DNA of 30,958 bases, taken from an uncultured Eubacteriales bacterium (GTDB taxonomy: Bacteria > Bacillota > Clostridia > Oscillospirales > Acutalibacteraceae). Positions 1-7,139 of the stretch are shown here, in pieces. The position numbers and the translations under genes were made by a program. How positions within the stretch are numbered: the first letter of the stretch is position 1; each line of letters begins with the position of its first letter. Location: the NCBI GenBank assembly GCA_934667845.1, contig CAKUMQ010000032.1:1-30958 (forward strand), in the 5' to 3' direction. The notes beneath the pieces are model-generated. The model did not search any database, was not told where the DNA came from, and was given only the letters and a program-made list of their open reading frames with translations.

Positions 1-1
1 G

Positions 2-352
2 GTTAAGGCGTATCAGATTCTTGTCACGGAAAACTATGTTTTCTATCTGACCAATGGCACATTTTCCGATGGCATCTGGCGGATGGACAGAGACGGCAAA
101 AATCCGAAGAAGCTGATCAACGGCACCTGCGGGGAGCTGAACGCTTTCGGTGGCTGGCTCTATGCCGTGACCTCCGACGGGCAGAATCTGTTCCGCGTGC
201 GGGAGGACGGCAGCGGTACGGAGGCGCTGCCCCCGCAGAATGTCTCCAATGTTCATTTTCTGGACGGTAAAATGTACTATGTCCAATGGGGTGAGCAGTC
301 GGTCTGGCGTGCAGACACCGATGGGGAAAATGCCGAGCGCATCGACCCGTGA
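2..352 (+). CDS. DUF5050-like beta-propeller protein, C-terminal part (5' end outside window)
   Basis: The reading frame is open from base 2 and ends at a TGA at 350-352, so this is the last 116 codons of a longer protein. An internal ATG lies at position 83 but has no ribosome binding site, and coding continues upstream of it. The visible part holds repeated units of about 40 residues with the pattern 'I/L-W/F-R-M/V-x-x-D-G-x-x' (WRMDRDGKNPKKL, FRVREDGSGTEAL, WRADTDGENAERI), each preceded by a G-x-x-Y-x-V strand. This is how DUF5050 / low-density-lipoprotein-receptor-like propeller repeats look in clostridial surface proteins. Members of this family are normally secreted, but the N-terminus is missing, so location cannot be shown. 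Function is unknown. A strong terminator follows directly. Confidence 0.7.
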   Translation, partial: VKAYQILVTENYVFYLTNGTFSDGIWRMDRDGKNPKKLINGTCGELNAFGGWLYAVTSDGQNLFRVREDGSGTEALPPQNVSNVHFLDGKMYYVQWGEQSVWRADTDGENAERIDP

Positions 353-366
353 CCCCGTAAAGTCAG

Positions 367-408
367 GCGCCCCTGTTCCCGTTTTTTGGCGGGAACAGGG
401 GCGCTTTT
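367..408 (+). terminator. Rho-independent terminator of the DUF5050-like gene
   Basis: A perfect 15-bp inverted repeat (367-381 with 390-404) encloses an 8-nt loop and is followed by TTTT at 405-408. It sits 14 nt after the stop codon. On the opposite strand no T-run follows the stem, so it serves the plus strand, although it also lies just beyond the convergent minus-strand PH-domain gene. Confidence 0.9.
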
Positions 409-418
409 GCGCGCAAAG

Positions 419-1768
419 CTATTGGGGGCAGACACCGGTGAGCAGCCGCCTTGCCGCGTCGGCGCGCAGCGCCCGCACGCGAAACCGCCCGCCGCCGACG
501 CAGACGGTGACATCGCACAGTCCCGCGCGCCGCTGCCACGGGCTTTGCCGCCAGATCAGACTTTCCTCCCCCCGCACGGGGAGGAGGACGGTGGTCAGTG
601 ACAGCTTTTTCGGGAACCGCAGCAGGATCGCCGACGCGGTGACGGCGATCCCGCTCATCCGCCCGGCGCGCAGCCGCACGGCAAGCCACCAGAGGGTCAG
701 AATCAGCCACAGCCCGCCTGCGGGGCGGGTGCCGCGCCCCAGACTCAGCAGCAAGAGCCCGGGCAGGCACCAGAGCAGCGGCGGCAGCCGGTAGCGCCGC
801 CGTCCGCGGCGGTCGGGGCGCAGGGTCGGTTCAAGCGGCGGCAAAACGGGAAACAGCGGAGCGAGCAGCTTTGGCAGCTCCCGCCCCGCAGCGGTCTGGC
901 AGATGACCGGGCGGTTGCCGTCGAGCCTGCCGGGCGCGGATTCAATTACCGCGGCGGCGCTGTAACGGCGGCAGAGGGACAGCCCCAGCGTCTGCCGCAG
1001 CACGATCCCGCGGATATGGGCGCAAAACAGCCGCTGACAGCGGCGCATCCACACGCCGCTTCGCGTCTGGATCTCCGCCTGTTCCCATTCGGCGAAAAAG
1101 CCGAGTCCGCCGATCAGACGGCGGAAAAACGACAGCCCCCACCCGACGGCGATAAGGACGGCGAGCACCGTGAGCAGCGAGGGCAGCCCTCTTGTCAGCA
1201 AAAGGTCGCGGAGGGTGTGCCATTCCTCCGCCGGCTCTCTGCCGAGAAAACGCGCCGTCTGCCGCAGCGGAACGACAGCGTAAAGCCAGCCGACAGCGGC
1301 GTCGGAGCCGGACAGCGCCCAGATCAGGGCGGGGAGTACCCGCCCGGACAGCGGTCTGCGGGCGGCAGACCAGAACAGGCGGGTGCTTTTGCGGTCGAGA
1401 TACAGCAGGAGCGGGCGGCGGCAGCCGCCGGTATGGATCCGCACCCGTCTGCCGCCGGTCAGCGCCATGAACGGGGTGCGTTCCATGCCGACCGAGACGA
1501 TCTGCGACGGCAGGAGTCGGCGGGTGCGGTCAAACGGTATGCGCCCGCGCAGGGAGATTTCGCGGTCGTCCGCGCGGTAGGTGACGGTCAGCTGCGCCCA
1601 GAGACCGAGCGAAAGGATCACGGCCGCGAGCAGCACATCCTGCCAAAGCCCGGATACGGGGGTGTGAGTGATCCGGCTGTAAAGCAGACGGATCACCGGG
1701 ATCAGCAGCAGCGGGCGCAGCGGCTTTGCCTGATCCCAGAGCCGGTAGGGGTGCGGGTGACGGTTCAT
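419..1768 (-). CDS. Large bacterial PH-domain (bPH2, YdbT-like) membrane protein
   Basis: A protein of 449 residues starting at the ATG at 1768-1766. The start is fixed by the GGAGGAGCTGTC sequence just upstream and by a 4-nt overlap (ATGA) with the stop of the preceding gene. The open frame extends further upstream only as an out-of-frame shadow of that gene. It has paired hydrophobic segments (about residues 20-65 and 175-215, plus one near 330-365) separating soluble beta-rich stretches (about 65-130, 225-300, 375-445). This matches the three-bPH2-domain architecture of B. subtilis YdbT (about 490 residues). YdbS/YdbT-like pairs are membrane proteins implicated in envelope stress or bacteriocin resistance; the molecular role is not established. 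It is co-translated with a smaller bPH2 protein and lies in an operon headed by spoVAD, which is unusual. The family call rests on architecture rather than a signature motif. Confidence 0.65.
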   Translation of the reverse strand: MNRHPHPYRLWDQAKPLRPLLLIPVIRLLYSRITHTPVSGLWQDVLLAAVILSLGLWAQLTVTYRADDREISLRGRIPFDRTRRLLPSQIVSVGMERTPFMALTGGRRVRIHTGGCRRPLLLYLDRKSTRLFWSAARRPLSGRVLPALIWALSGSDAAVGWLYAVVPLRQTARFLGREPAEEWHTLRDLLLTRGLPSLLTVLAVLIAVGWGLSFFRRLIGGLGFFAEWEQAEIQTRSGVWMRRCQRLFCAHIRGIVLRQTLGLSLCRRYSAAAVIESAPGRLDGNRPVICQTAAGRELPKLLAPLFPVLPPLEPTLRPDRRGRRRYRLPPLLWCLPGLLLLSLGRGTRPAGGLWLILTLWWLAVRLRAGRMSGIAVTASAILLRFPKKLSLTTVLLPVRGEESLIWRQSPWQRRAGLCDVTVCVGGGRFRVRALRADAARRLLTGVCPQ

Positions 1769-2214
1769 GACAGCTCCTCCCACAGCGCCAGCAGGCGCTC
1801 TGCCTGCTCGTTGTCGATCGGCGGGATCCACACGCTGCCCCCGGCGTAGCGCAGGCAAAACGTCCGGCAGGAGAGCAGCCGGTGGAGCGGCGGGGCAAAG
1901 ACGTCCAGCTCCCGCACGGCGCTCTGGGCGATCACCCACTCCCGCCGGAACCACACGCCGCGGCAAAGCCGCAGCCGCCCGTTCCCCCATTCGCCGCGGC
2001 AGCTTTGCAGATAGCGGCGGGCATAGACAAACAGCCCGGCAGCCAAACCGACCAGCGGCAGCGGCAGCCAGGGCAGCAGCGCCGTCATGCCGCACAGAGC
2101 GGCGGCTGCGGAGAGGAGCAGCAGGAGAAGCACCGGCAGGGCGGCGGGGATCCAGGCGGCGCGGGCGGGGGAGCGCCAGCAAAGCTCCCGCCCGTTTGCG
2201 TGTTCAGTCGGCAA
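1765..2214 (-). CDS. Small bacterial PH-domain (bPH2, YdbS-like) membrane protein
   Basis: A 149-residue protein with a TTG start at 2214-2212, giving an 11-nt overlap with the end of spoVAD. Its stop overlaps the next start by 4 nt, so the three genes are tightly coupled. Residues about 20-66 form two adjacent hydrophobic helices. The rest is a small beta-rich domain with 'GRLRLCRGVWFRREWVI', then a repeat-like 'YAGGSVWIPPIDNEQAERLL' that matches the C-terminal end of bPH2 (DUF304) domains, where strands are followed by a final helix. YdbS homologues are about 150-160 residues, the same size. The start is uncertain by a few codons, because the ribosome binding site is weak and translation probably depends on coupling to spoVAD. 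Confidence 0.65.
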   Translation of the reverse strand: MPTEHANGRELCWRSPARAAWIPAALPVLLLLLLSAAAALCGMTALLPWLPLPLVGLAAGLFVYARRYLQSCRGEWGNGRLRLCRGVWFRREWVIAQSAVRELDVFAPPLHRLLSCRTFCLRYAGGSVWIPPIDNEQAERLLALWEELS

Positions 2215-3214
2215 CCAGCTGCACCAGGTGCGCGATGGAGGGGATGCTCTCCCCCTGCTGCGAGGAGGTGGGCGACATCAGCGCGCCGGTCGCGGTGAAC
2301 AGCACATTGCGCCATTCCCGGCGCTCCAGCCTGCCGAGGATATAGGAGCACAGCACGCTGGCTGCGCAGCCGCAGCCCGATCCGCCTGCGTGGACATCTT
2401 GTCTCTTGCGGTCAAACAGCAGCATGCCGCAGTCTAAGTGCCGATCCTTGAGCGGCAGTCCCTTTTTCTCCATCAGGGCGTGCAGAAGCTGGCTGCCGAC
2501 CGCGCCGAGATCGCCGGTGATCACGGCGTCATAGCTGTCCGGCGCCGTGGCGGTGTCCTCGAAAAAGTGCGCCAGCGTGTCGGCGGCGGCAGGCGCCATG
2601 GCAGCCCCCATATTGTTGGCGTCGGTGACGCCGAGATCGGTGACGCAGCCGGCGCACATGGCGGCAATGCGCACGCCCTTGCCGCCCAGCCCGACAATTG
2701 CCGCACCCGAGGCGGTGGCTGTCCACTGTGCCGTCGGCGGGCGCTGTCCGCCGTATTCGAGGGGATAGCGGTACTGCCGCTCGGCGGTGCAGAAATGCGA
2801 GGAGGTTACGGCGGCGCAGAGATCCGCCGCACCGCTGTCCACAAATACCGCCGATACCGCCAGCGTCTGTGCCATGGTCGAGCAGGCGCCGAACTGCCCG
2901 AGCAGCGGCCGTTGAAATTCGCGCAGCCCGAACGTGGAGGCGATGCACTGGTTGAGCAGATCGCCCGCGAACAGGTAGTTGATCTGTGAGGGGGAATAGC
3001 CCGCCTTGTTCAGGGCGCGGGTCAGCGCCTCCTTTTGCAGCAGGCTCTCCGCCTTTTCCCAGCTTTTCTCGCCGAGGGTGGTGTCGTCGAATACACAGTC
3101 AAAGCCGCGTCCGAGCGGTCCCTCGCCCTCTTTTTTGCCGACGACGGAGGCATAGCCCAGAATGCGCGGACGGTTGGACAGCAAAACGGTGTAATTTCCC
3201 TTGCGTTCCGGCAT
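2204..3214 (-). CDS. spoVAD: Stage V sporulation protein AD (spore DPA uptake)
   Basis: A 336-residue protein, almost the same length as B. subtilis SpoVAD (338). Recognisable SpoVAD blocks run the whole length: GPLGRGFD, FAGDLLNQ, FGACSTM, TSSHFCTAERQYRYPLEYGG, NNMGAAMAPAAADT, TGDLGAVGS, HLDCGMLLFD, AGGSGCGC, ATGALMSPTSSQQ and ESIPSIAHLV. SpoVAD has a thiolase-like fold without known catalysis and binds dipicolinic acid for import into the forespore. The ATG at 3214 is chosen because an AGGAGG lies 8 nt upstream and the N-terminus then aligns with the family; an in-frame TTG at 3307 would sit inside the promoter. The gene stands without spoVAC or spoVAE, which normally flank it. It is preceded by a coupled 19-codon ORF and followed by overlapping PH-domain genes. 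Confidence 0.95.
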   Translation of the reverse strand: MPERKGNYTVLLSNRPRILGYASVVGKKEGEGPLGRGFDCVFDDTTLGEKSWEKAESLLQKEALTRALNKAGYSPSQINYLFAGDLLNQCIASTFGLREFQRPLLGQFGACSTMAQTLAVSAVFVDSGAADLCAAVTSSHFCTAERQYRYPLEYGGQRPPTAQWTATASGAAIVGLGGKGVRIAAMCAGCVTDLGVTDANNMGAAMAPAAADTLAHFFEDTATAPDSYDAVITGDLGAVGSQLLHALMEKKGLPLKDRHLDCGMLLFDRKRQDVHAGGSGCGCAASVLCSYILGRLERREWRNVLFTATGALMSPTSSQQGESIPSIAHLVQLVAD

Positions 3215-3273
3215 CAGCGCCGCCTCCTTCCGAAAAGCGGCTGCAGCATCTTGCGGCGGAGAGAAATATCCAT
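3214..3273 (-). CDS. 19-residue basic leader peptide ORF translationally coupled to spoVAD
   Basis: The ORF encodes MDISLRRKMLQPLFGRRRR. It has the best ribosome binding site of the unit (AAAGGAGG, 8 nt before the ATG at 3273). Its TGA shares the A with the spoVAD ATG (TGATG), and the AGGAGG for spoVAD lies inside its Arg codons. It is the first ORF after the putative sigma-G/F promoter. The product is strongly basic and could be amphipathic. I do not recognise it in any family. It may be a real micro-peptide, a leader controlling spoVAD translation by coupling, or a remnant of a lost upstream gene. Expression is inferred only from the ribosome binding site and position. Confidence 0.5.
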   Translation of the reverse strand: MDISLRRKMLQPLFGRRRR

Positions 3274-3295
3274 TGGCAAAACCTCCTTTTTTTCG

Positions 3296-3324
3296 TATTC
3301 TGCGCACAAATCGGGACGATATGC
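3296..3324 (-). promoter_or_regulatory. Putative sigma-G/sigma-F promoter for spoVAD
   Basis: Reading the minus strand, GCATA (3324-3320) is followed after 17 nt by CAGAATA (3302-3296). The forespore consensus is about GHATR - 17/18 - CATWHTA, so the -35 fits and the -10 matches 6 of 7. The expected transcript start falls a few bases before the AAAGGAGG of the leader ORF. Forespore expression is what known SpoVA biology predicts. Confidence 0.5.
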
Positions 3325-3355
3325 GGGAAAAACCGCGGGTTTACACAGGTTTTTC

Positions 3356-3384
3356 TTGCGCTTTTGGCATAGGACTGCTATACT
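3356..3384 (+). promoter_or_regulatory. Extended -10 promoter for rnhA
   Basis: TGCTATACT at 3376-3384 is an extended -10 element. A weak -35 (TTGCGC, 3356-3361) lies 17 nt upstream of the hexamer. It is divergent from, and close to, the spoVAD promoter. The transcript would have a short leader ending in the ribosome binding site GGGGGAGG before 3409. Confidence 0.6.
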
Positions 3385-3408
3385 GATAGGCGAAAAGGGG
3401 GAGGACGA

Positions 3409-3855
3409 ATGAAAGAAGTGGAGCTGTTTACCGACGGGGCGTGCTCGGGCAATCCCGGTCCCGGCGGCTGGGGCGCGATCCTGCGCTTTCAGGGGCATGA
3501 GCGTGAGCTGTCGGGCGGAGAAGCGCATACGACGAACAACCGCATGGAGCTGACGGCGGTCATCGAGGGACTGTCGGCGCTTAAAGAGCCGTGCGCCGTG
3601 CGGCTTTGCAGCGATTCGCGGTATGTGGTGGACGCTATCGAAAAGGGCTGGGCGAAGAGCTGGCAGCGCAACGGCTGGCGCAAAGCGGATAAATCCCCGG
3701 CGCTCAATGCCGATCTGTGGGAGCGGCTGCTGACGCTTCTGGAGCGGCACCGGGTGACGCTCTGCTGGGTGCGCGGGCATCAGGGACATCCCGAAAACGA
3801 GCGCTGTGACCGTCTGGCGGTGGCGCAGTCGCAAAAGTACGCGAACGGCCGGTAA
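3409..3855 (+). CDS. rnhA: Ribonuclease HI
   Basis: A 148-residue protein that hydrolyses the RNA strand of RNA-DNA hybrids (R-loops, Okazaki primers). It matches E. coli-type RNase HI throughout. The four metal-binding acidic residues are all visible: D9 in FTDGACSGNPGPGGWG, E47 in TNNRMELTA, D69 in CSDSRYV and D134 in NERCDRLA. The catalytic-loop histidine H124 is in WVRGHQGHPEN. The basic protrusion WAKSWQRNGWRK (about residues 81-92), typical of the E. coli type, is present. The ATG at 3409 follows GGGGGAGGACGA. The protein is cytoplasmic and monomeric in the known family. An ABC transporter operon follows after 47 nt with no terminator, so read-through is likely. Confidence 0.96.
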   Translation: MKEVELFTDGACSGNPGPGGWGAILRFQGHERELSGGEAHTTNNRMELTAVIEGLSALKEPCAVRLCSDSRYVVDAIEKGWAKSWQRNGWRKADKSPALNADLWERLLTLLERHRVTLCWVRGHQGHPENERCDRLAVAQSQKYANGR

Positions 3856-3902
3856 TATCTGTCGGCGGCAGCCGGTACAGCAGAAAAGAGAGGGTATAGG
3901 TT

Positions 3903-4616
3903 ATGCTGAAAATTTCACATCTGACCAAATGCTACGGAGAGAAAAAGGCGGTCGACGATCTGAGCCTGCACATTGCACCGGGGGAGATCTACGGCTTTAT
4001 CGGTCATAACGGTGCGGGCAAGACCACCACGCTGAAGGCGTCGGTGGGGATACTGCCCTTTGACGGGGGCGAGATCCTGATCGACGGCAAATCCATCCGG
4101 ACCGATCCGCTCGGGTGCAAGCGGGAGCTTGCCTATATTCCCGACAACCCCGATCTCTATGAGTATATGACCGGCATCCGTTTTCTGAATTTTATCGCAG
4201 ATATTTTCGGCGTCGGGGCGGAGGAGCGGCAGGCGCGCATCCGCGACTATGCCGGGCGGTTCGAGCTGACGGCGGATCTGGGACAGCCGATTGCCGCCTA
4301 TTCCCACGGCATGAAGCAAAAGCTGGCGGTCATTGCCGCATGGCTGCATCAGCCGAAGCTGATCTTGATGGATGAGCCGTTTGTGGGACTGGATCCCAAG
4401 GCGGCGCATCTGCTGAAAGGCATGATGCGGGAGCACTGCGACGCGGGCGGCGCGATCTTCTTCTCCACCCATGTGCTGGAGGTGGCGGAAAAGCTCTGCG
4501 ACAAGGTGGCGATCATCAAGGGCGGACGGCTCATCCGCTCCGGCACGATGGAGGAGGTCAAGGGTGACGACTCCCTCGAAGAGGTGTTTTTGGAGCTGGA
4601 GGGAGAGTCATGCTGA
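3903..4616 (+). CDS. ABC exporter ATP-binding protein (first pair)
   Basis: A 237-residue nucleotide-binding subunit. Walker A is GHNGAGKT at 34-41, the signature is YSHGMKQ at 133-139, Walker B is LILMDEP at 153-159, and the H-loop histidine is H190 in FFSTHVLE. The usual Q-loop glutamine is replaced: the segment reads AYIPDNPDLYEYMTG (77-91), with Asp/Asn where Q is expected. The signature is SHGMK rather than SGGQ. Both variants occur in the subfamily paired with very large 'putative ABC exporter' permeases. The stop overlaps the permease start by 7 nt, so the two form one transporter. The substrate is unknown; no peptide, lantibiotic or antibiotic gene is nearby. Confidence 0.92.
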   Translation: MLKISHLTKCYGEKKAVDDLSLHIAPGEIYGFIGHNGAGKTTTLKASVGILPFDGGEILIDGKSIRTDPLGCKRELAYIPDNPDLYEYMTGIRFLNFIADIFGVGAEERQARIRDYAGRFELTADLGQPIAAYSHGMKQKLAVIAAWLHQPKLILMDEPFVGLDPKAAHLLKGMMREHCDAGGAIFFSTHVLEVAEKLCDKVAIIKGGRLIRSGTMEEVKGDDSLEEVFLELEGESC

Positions 4617-6208
4617 GGGTACTGCTCAAAAAGCAGCTGGCGGAGATCTTCCGCAGCTACTTTTATGATGCCAAGAAAAATACCGCGCGCTCCAAAGGGG
4701 CGACGATCGCCTATATCGTGCTGTTCGCCGTGATCATGCTCGGCGTGCTCGGCGGCATGTTCACGGTGCTGGCCTTTGCCCTCTGCGGCCCGATGGCCGC
4801 GGCGGGCGTGCCGTGGCTGTATTTTACCCTGATTGGATTGCTCGCGGTCTTTCTCGGGGTGTTCGGCAGCGTGTTCAACACCTATTCGAGCCTGTATCTG
4901 TCCAAGGATAACGATATGCTGCTTTCGATGCCGATCCCGGTACATACGCTGATGGTCTCCCGCCTGCTGAGCGTCTATCTGATGGGGCTGATGTATGCGG
5001 GCGTGGTGATCGTACCGGCGGTCGCCGTTTATCTCTTTTGCGTGCCGCTGACCTTCGGCGCGCTGATCGGCTGCCTGCTGCTGATCCTGCTAATCTCGGT
5101 GTTCGTGCTGACACTGTCCTGCGCGCTCGGCTTTGTGGTCGCGCGGATCAGCCTGAAGCTCAAAAACAAGAGCCTGATCACGGTGCTGATCTCGCTGGCG
5201 TTTTTTGCGGCGTACTACTTCTTCTATTTCAAGGCGCAGACGCTGATCGAGGCGCTGGTGGAAAACGCGGCGGAATACGGGTCGAAGATCCGGGGCGCCG
5301 CCTATCCGCTGTATCTGTTCGGCAGGGTCGGCACCGGCGACTGGCTCGCCATGCTCGCCGTGACGGCGGTCGTGGCGGCGCTGTTTTTCCTGATGTGGCG
5401 GCTGATCTCGCGCAGCTTTCTGCGGGTGGCGACGGCCACCGGCACGGCGGCGCGCCGCACCTACCGGGAGAAGGCGGCTGTGCAGAAGAGCCGGGGGGCG
5501 GCGCTGCTCGGCAAGGAATTCCGGCGCTTTCTCTCCAGCCCGAACTATATGCTCAACTGCGGACTCGGCACGCTGCTTTTGGTGATCGCCGGGGCGGCGC
5601 TGCTGATCAAGGGCGGCGCGGTCACGGCGGCAATGAACGATCTGTTTGCCGATCAGCCGGGAACGGTCGCCGTTTTGCTGTGCGCCGCCGTCTGCCTTGT
5701 GGCGTCGATGAACGATATCACTGCGCCGTCCGTGTCGCTGGAGGGCAAGAGCCTGTGGATAGTGCAGTCCCTGCCGGTCCGCCCGGCGCAGGTGCTGCGC
5801 GCCAAGCTCGCGCTGCAGCTTTTGCTGACCGGGGTGCCGGCGCTGTTCTGCCTGATCTGCGCGGCGGTCAGCGCCCGCTTTACACCCGCGGAGGCGCTGC
5901 TGGGGGCGGCATTTACGGGCAGCTATGTGCTGCTGACGGCGCTGTTCGGGCTTATGATGGGGCTGAAAATGCCCAATCTCCGGTGGACGAATGAGGTGAC
6001 GCCGATCAAGCAGGGCGGCGCCGTGGTCGTGACGCTGTTTGCCGGTATGTTTTATGCCCTGCTGACGGCGGTTCCGTTTCTGATGATCGGCTGGCGTCTC
6101 GGGTCTGTCGGATATCTGACGGTCTGTCTGGCGGTGACGCTTCTGCTGTGTGCCGCCGTGGGGATCTGGCTGAAAAAACGGGGGAGCCGCATGCTGGCTG
6201 CCCTATAA
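4610..6208 (+). CDS. Large ABC exporter permease (PF16949-like), first pair
   Basis: A 532-residue integral membrane protein with about 12 hydrophobic segments in two halves separated by a basic cytoplasmic stretch around residues 275-310 (RRTYREKAAVQKSRGAALLGKEFRRFL). The N-terminus is cytoplasmic and basic. Motifs include LYLSKDNDMLLSMPIP (about 100-115) and SLEGKSLWIVQSLPVRPAQVL (about 378-398), which form a repeated 'SL-GK/KD-lWlL-SlP-i/v' theme in both halves and suggest an internal duplication. This size and pattern match the putative ABC exporter family that pairs with SHGMK-type ATPases in Clostridia. It is translationally coupled to the ATPase by a 7-nt overlap. The transported compound cannot be deduced. 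Confidence 0.85.
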   Translation: MLRVLLKKQLAEIFRSYFYDAKKNTARSKGATIAYIVLFAVIMLGVLGGMFTVLAFALCGPMAAAGVPWLYFTLIGLLAVFLGVFGSVFNTYSSLYLSKDNDMLLSMPIPVHTLMVSRLLSVYLMGLMYAGVVIVPAVAVYLFCVPLTFGALIGCLLLILLISVFVLTLSCALGFVVARISLKLKNKSLITVLISLAFFAAYYFFYFKAQTLIEALVENAAEYGSKIRGAAYPLYLFGRVGTGDWLAMLAVTAVVAALFFLMWRLISRSFLRVATATGTAARRTYREKAAVQKSRGAALLGKEFRRFLSSPNYMLNCGLGTLLLVIAGAALLIKGGAVTAAMNDLFADQPGTVAVLLCAAVCLVASMNDITAPSVSLEGKSLWIVQSLPVRPAQVLRAKLALQLLLTGVPALFCLICAAVSARFTPAEALLGAAFTGSYVLLTALFGLMMGLKMPNLRWTNEVTPIKQGGAVVVTLFAGMFYALLTAVPFLMIGWRLGSVGYLTVCLAVTLLLCAAVGIWLKKRGSRMLAAL

Positions 6209-6221
6209 GGAGGAGAAAGCC

Positions 6222-7139
6222 TTGGCGGAAACAAAAATACGCGTGGAGCATCTGCAGAAACGGTTTGCGGATGTCCACGCGGTGAATGATCTGAGCTTTA
6301 CGGTGGAGACCGGCGAGCTGTTTGCCTTTCTGGGGGTCAACGGCGCGGGAAAATCCACCACGATCAACATTCTCTGCGGTCAGCTGAAAAAGGACGGCGG
6401 GCGCGTCATGATCGGGGACACCGACCTTGATACCGATCCGGACGCGGTCAAGCGCAGCCTCGGCGTCGTGTTTCAAAGCTCTGTGCTGGACAGCGAGCTG
6501 ACGGCATACGACAATCTGGCGAGCCGCGCCGCGCTCTACGGTATCCGCGGGGCGGAATTCAAGCACCGCCTTGCGCAGCTCGCCGACCGTCTGGAATTTG
6601 CCGATCTGCTGCGCCGTCCGGTCGGAAAGCTGTCCGGCGGACAGCGGCGGCGCATCGATATTGCCCGCGCCCTGCTGCACGATCCGCAGATACTGATTCT
6701 CGATGAGCCGACGACCGGGCTTGATCCGCAGACGCGCAGTCTGCTCTGGCGGGTCATCGGCGAGCTGCGCCGCGAGCGGGACCTCACGGTGTTTCTCACC
6801 ACACACTACATGGAGGAGGCGGCGGACGCGGATCACGTGGTCATTCTGGATCACGGGCAGATTGCCGCCGAGGGCACGCCGCTGTCGCTGAAAAACGCCT
6901 ACACCGGCGATTTCATCACCCTCTACGGCGTGACGGAGGACGAGGTACAGCCGCTTAACCTGCCGTATACGCGGGTGGCGGATGCGCTGCGGGTGTCGGT
7001 TCCCGACACCGCGGCGGCAACGGCGCTTATCCTGCAGCACCCCGCGCTGTTTCGCGATTATGAGATCGTCAAGGGCAAGATGGACGATGTGTTTCTGGCG
7101 GTCACCGGAAAGGTGCTTACGGGAGGGGAAACGAAATGA
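6222..7139 (+). CDS. ABC-2 exporter ATP-binding protein, DrrA/NodI-like (second pair)
   Basis: A 305-residue ATPase with a TTG start at 6222, fixed by AAGGAGGAG at 6208-6216. Walker A is GVNGAGKST (38-46), the Q-loop glutamine is Q85 (GVVFQSSVLD), the signature is KLSGGQRRR (136-144), Walker B is ILILDEP (157-163), followed by TTGLDPQTR, and the H-loop is H195 (TTHYMEEA). A C-terminal extension of about 80 residues after the nucleotide-binding domain is typical of DrrA/CcmA-like drug or polysaccharide exporters. It begins 13 nt after the first permease, so both transporters are probably on one transcript. The stop overlaps the next start (ATGA). The substrate is unknown. Confidence 0.93.
   Translation: MAETKIRVEHLQKRFADVHAVNDLSFTVETGELFAFLGVNGAGKSTTINILCGQLKKDGGRVMIGDTDLDTDPDAVKRSLGVVFQSSVLDSELTAYDNLASRAALYGIRGAEFKHRLAQLADRLEFADLLRRPVGKLSGGQRRRIDIARALLHDPQILILDEPTTGLDPQTRSLLWRVIGELRRERDLTVFLTTHYMEEAADADHVVILDHGQIAAEGTPLSLKNAYTGDFITLYGVTEDEVQPLNLPYTRVADALRVSVPDTAAATALILQHPALFRDYEIVKGKMDDVFLAVTGKVLTGGETK

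Noticed and set aside
1769..2182. N-terminal extension of the large PH-domain protein (open frame of 587 codons in total)
   Set aside because: The extra codons run out of frame over the smaller PH-domain gene, are Arg/Ala/Pro-rich, and the ATG at 1768 has a clear ribosome binding site.
3215..3307. Longer spoVAD start at the TTG at 3307
   Set aside because: It lies inside the putative promoter. The ATG at 3214 has an AGGAGG and gives the family's usual N-terminus and length.
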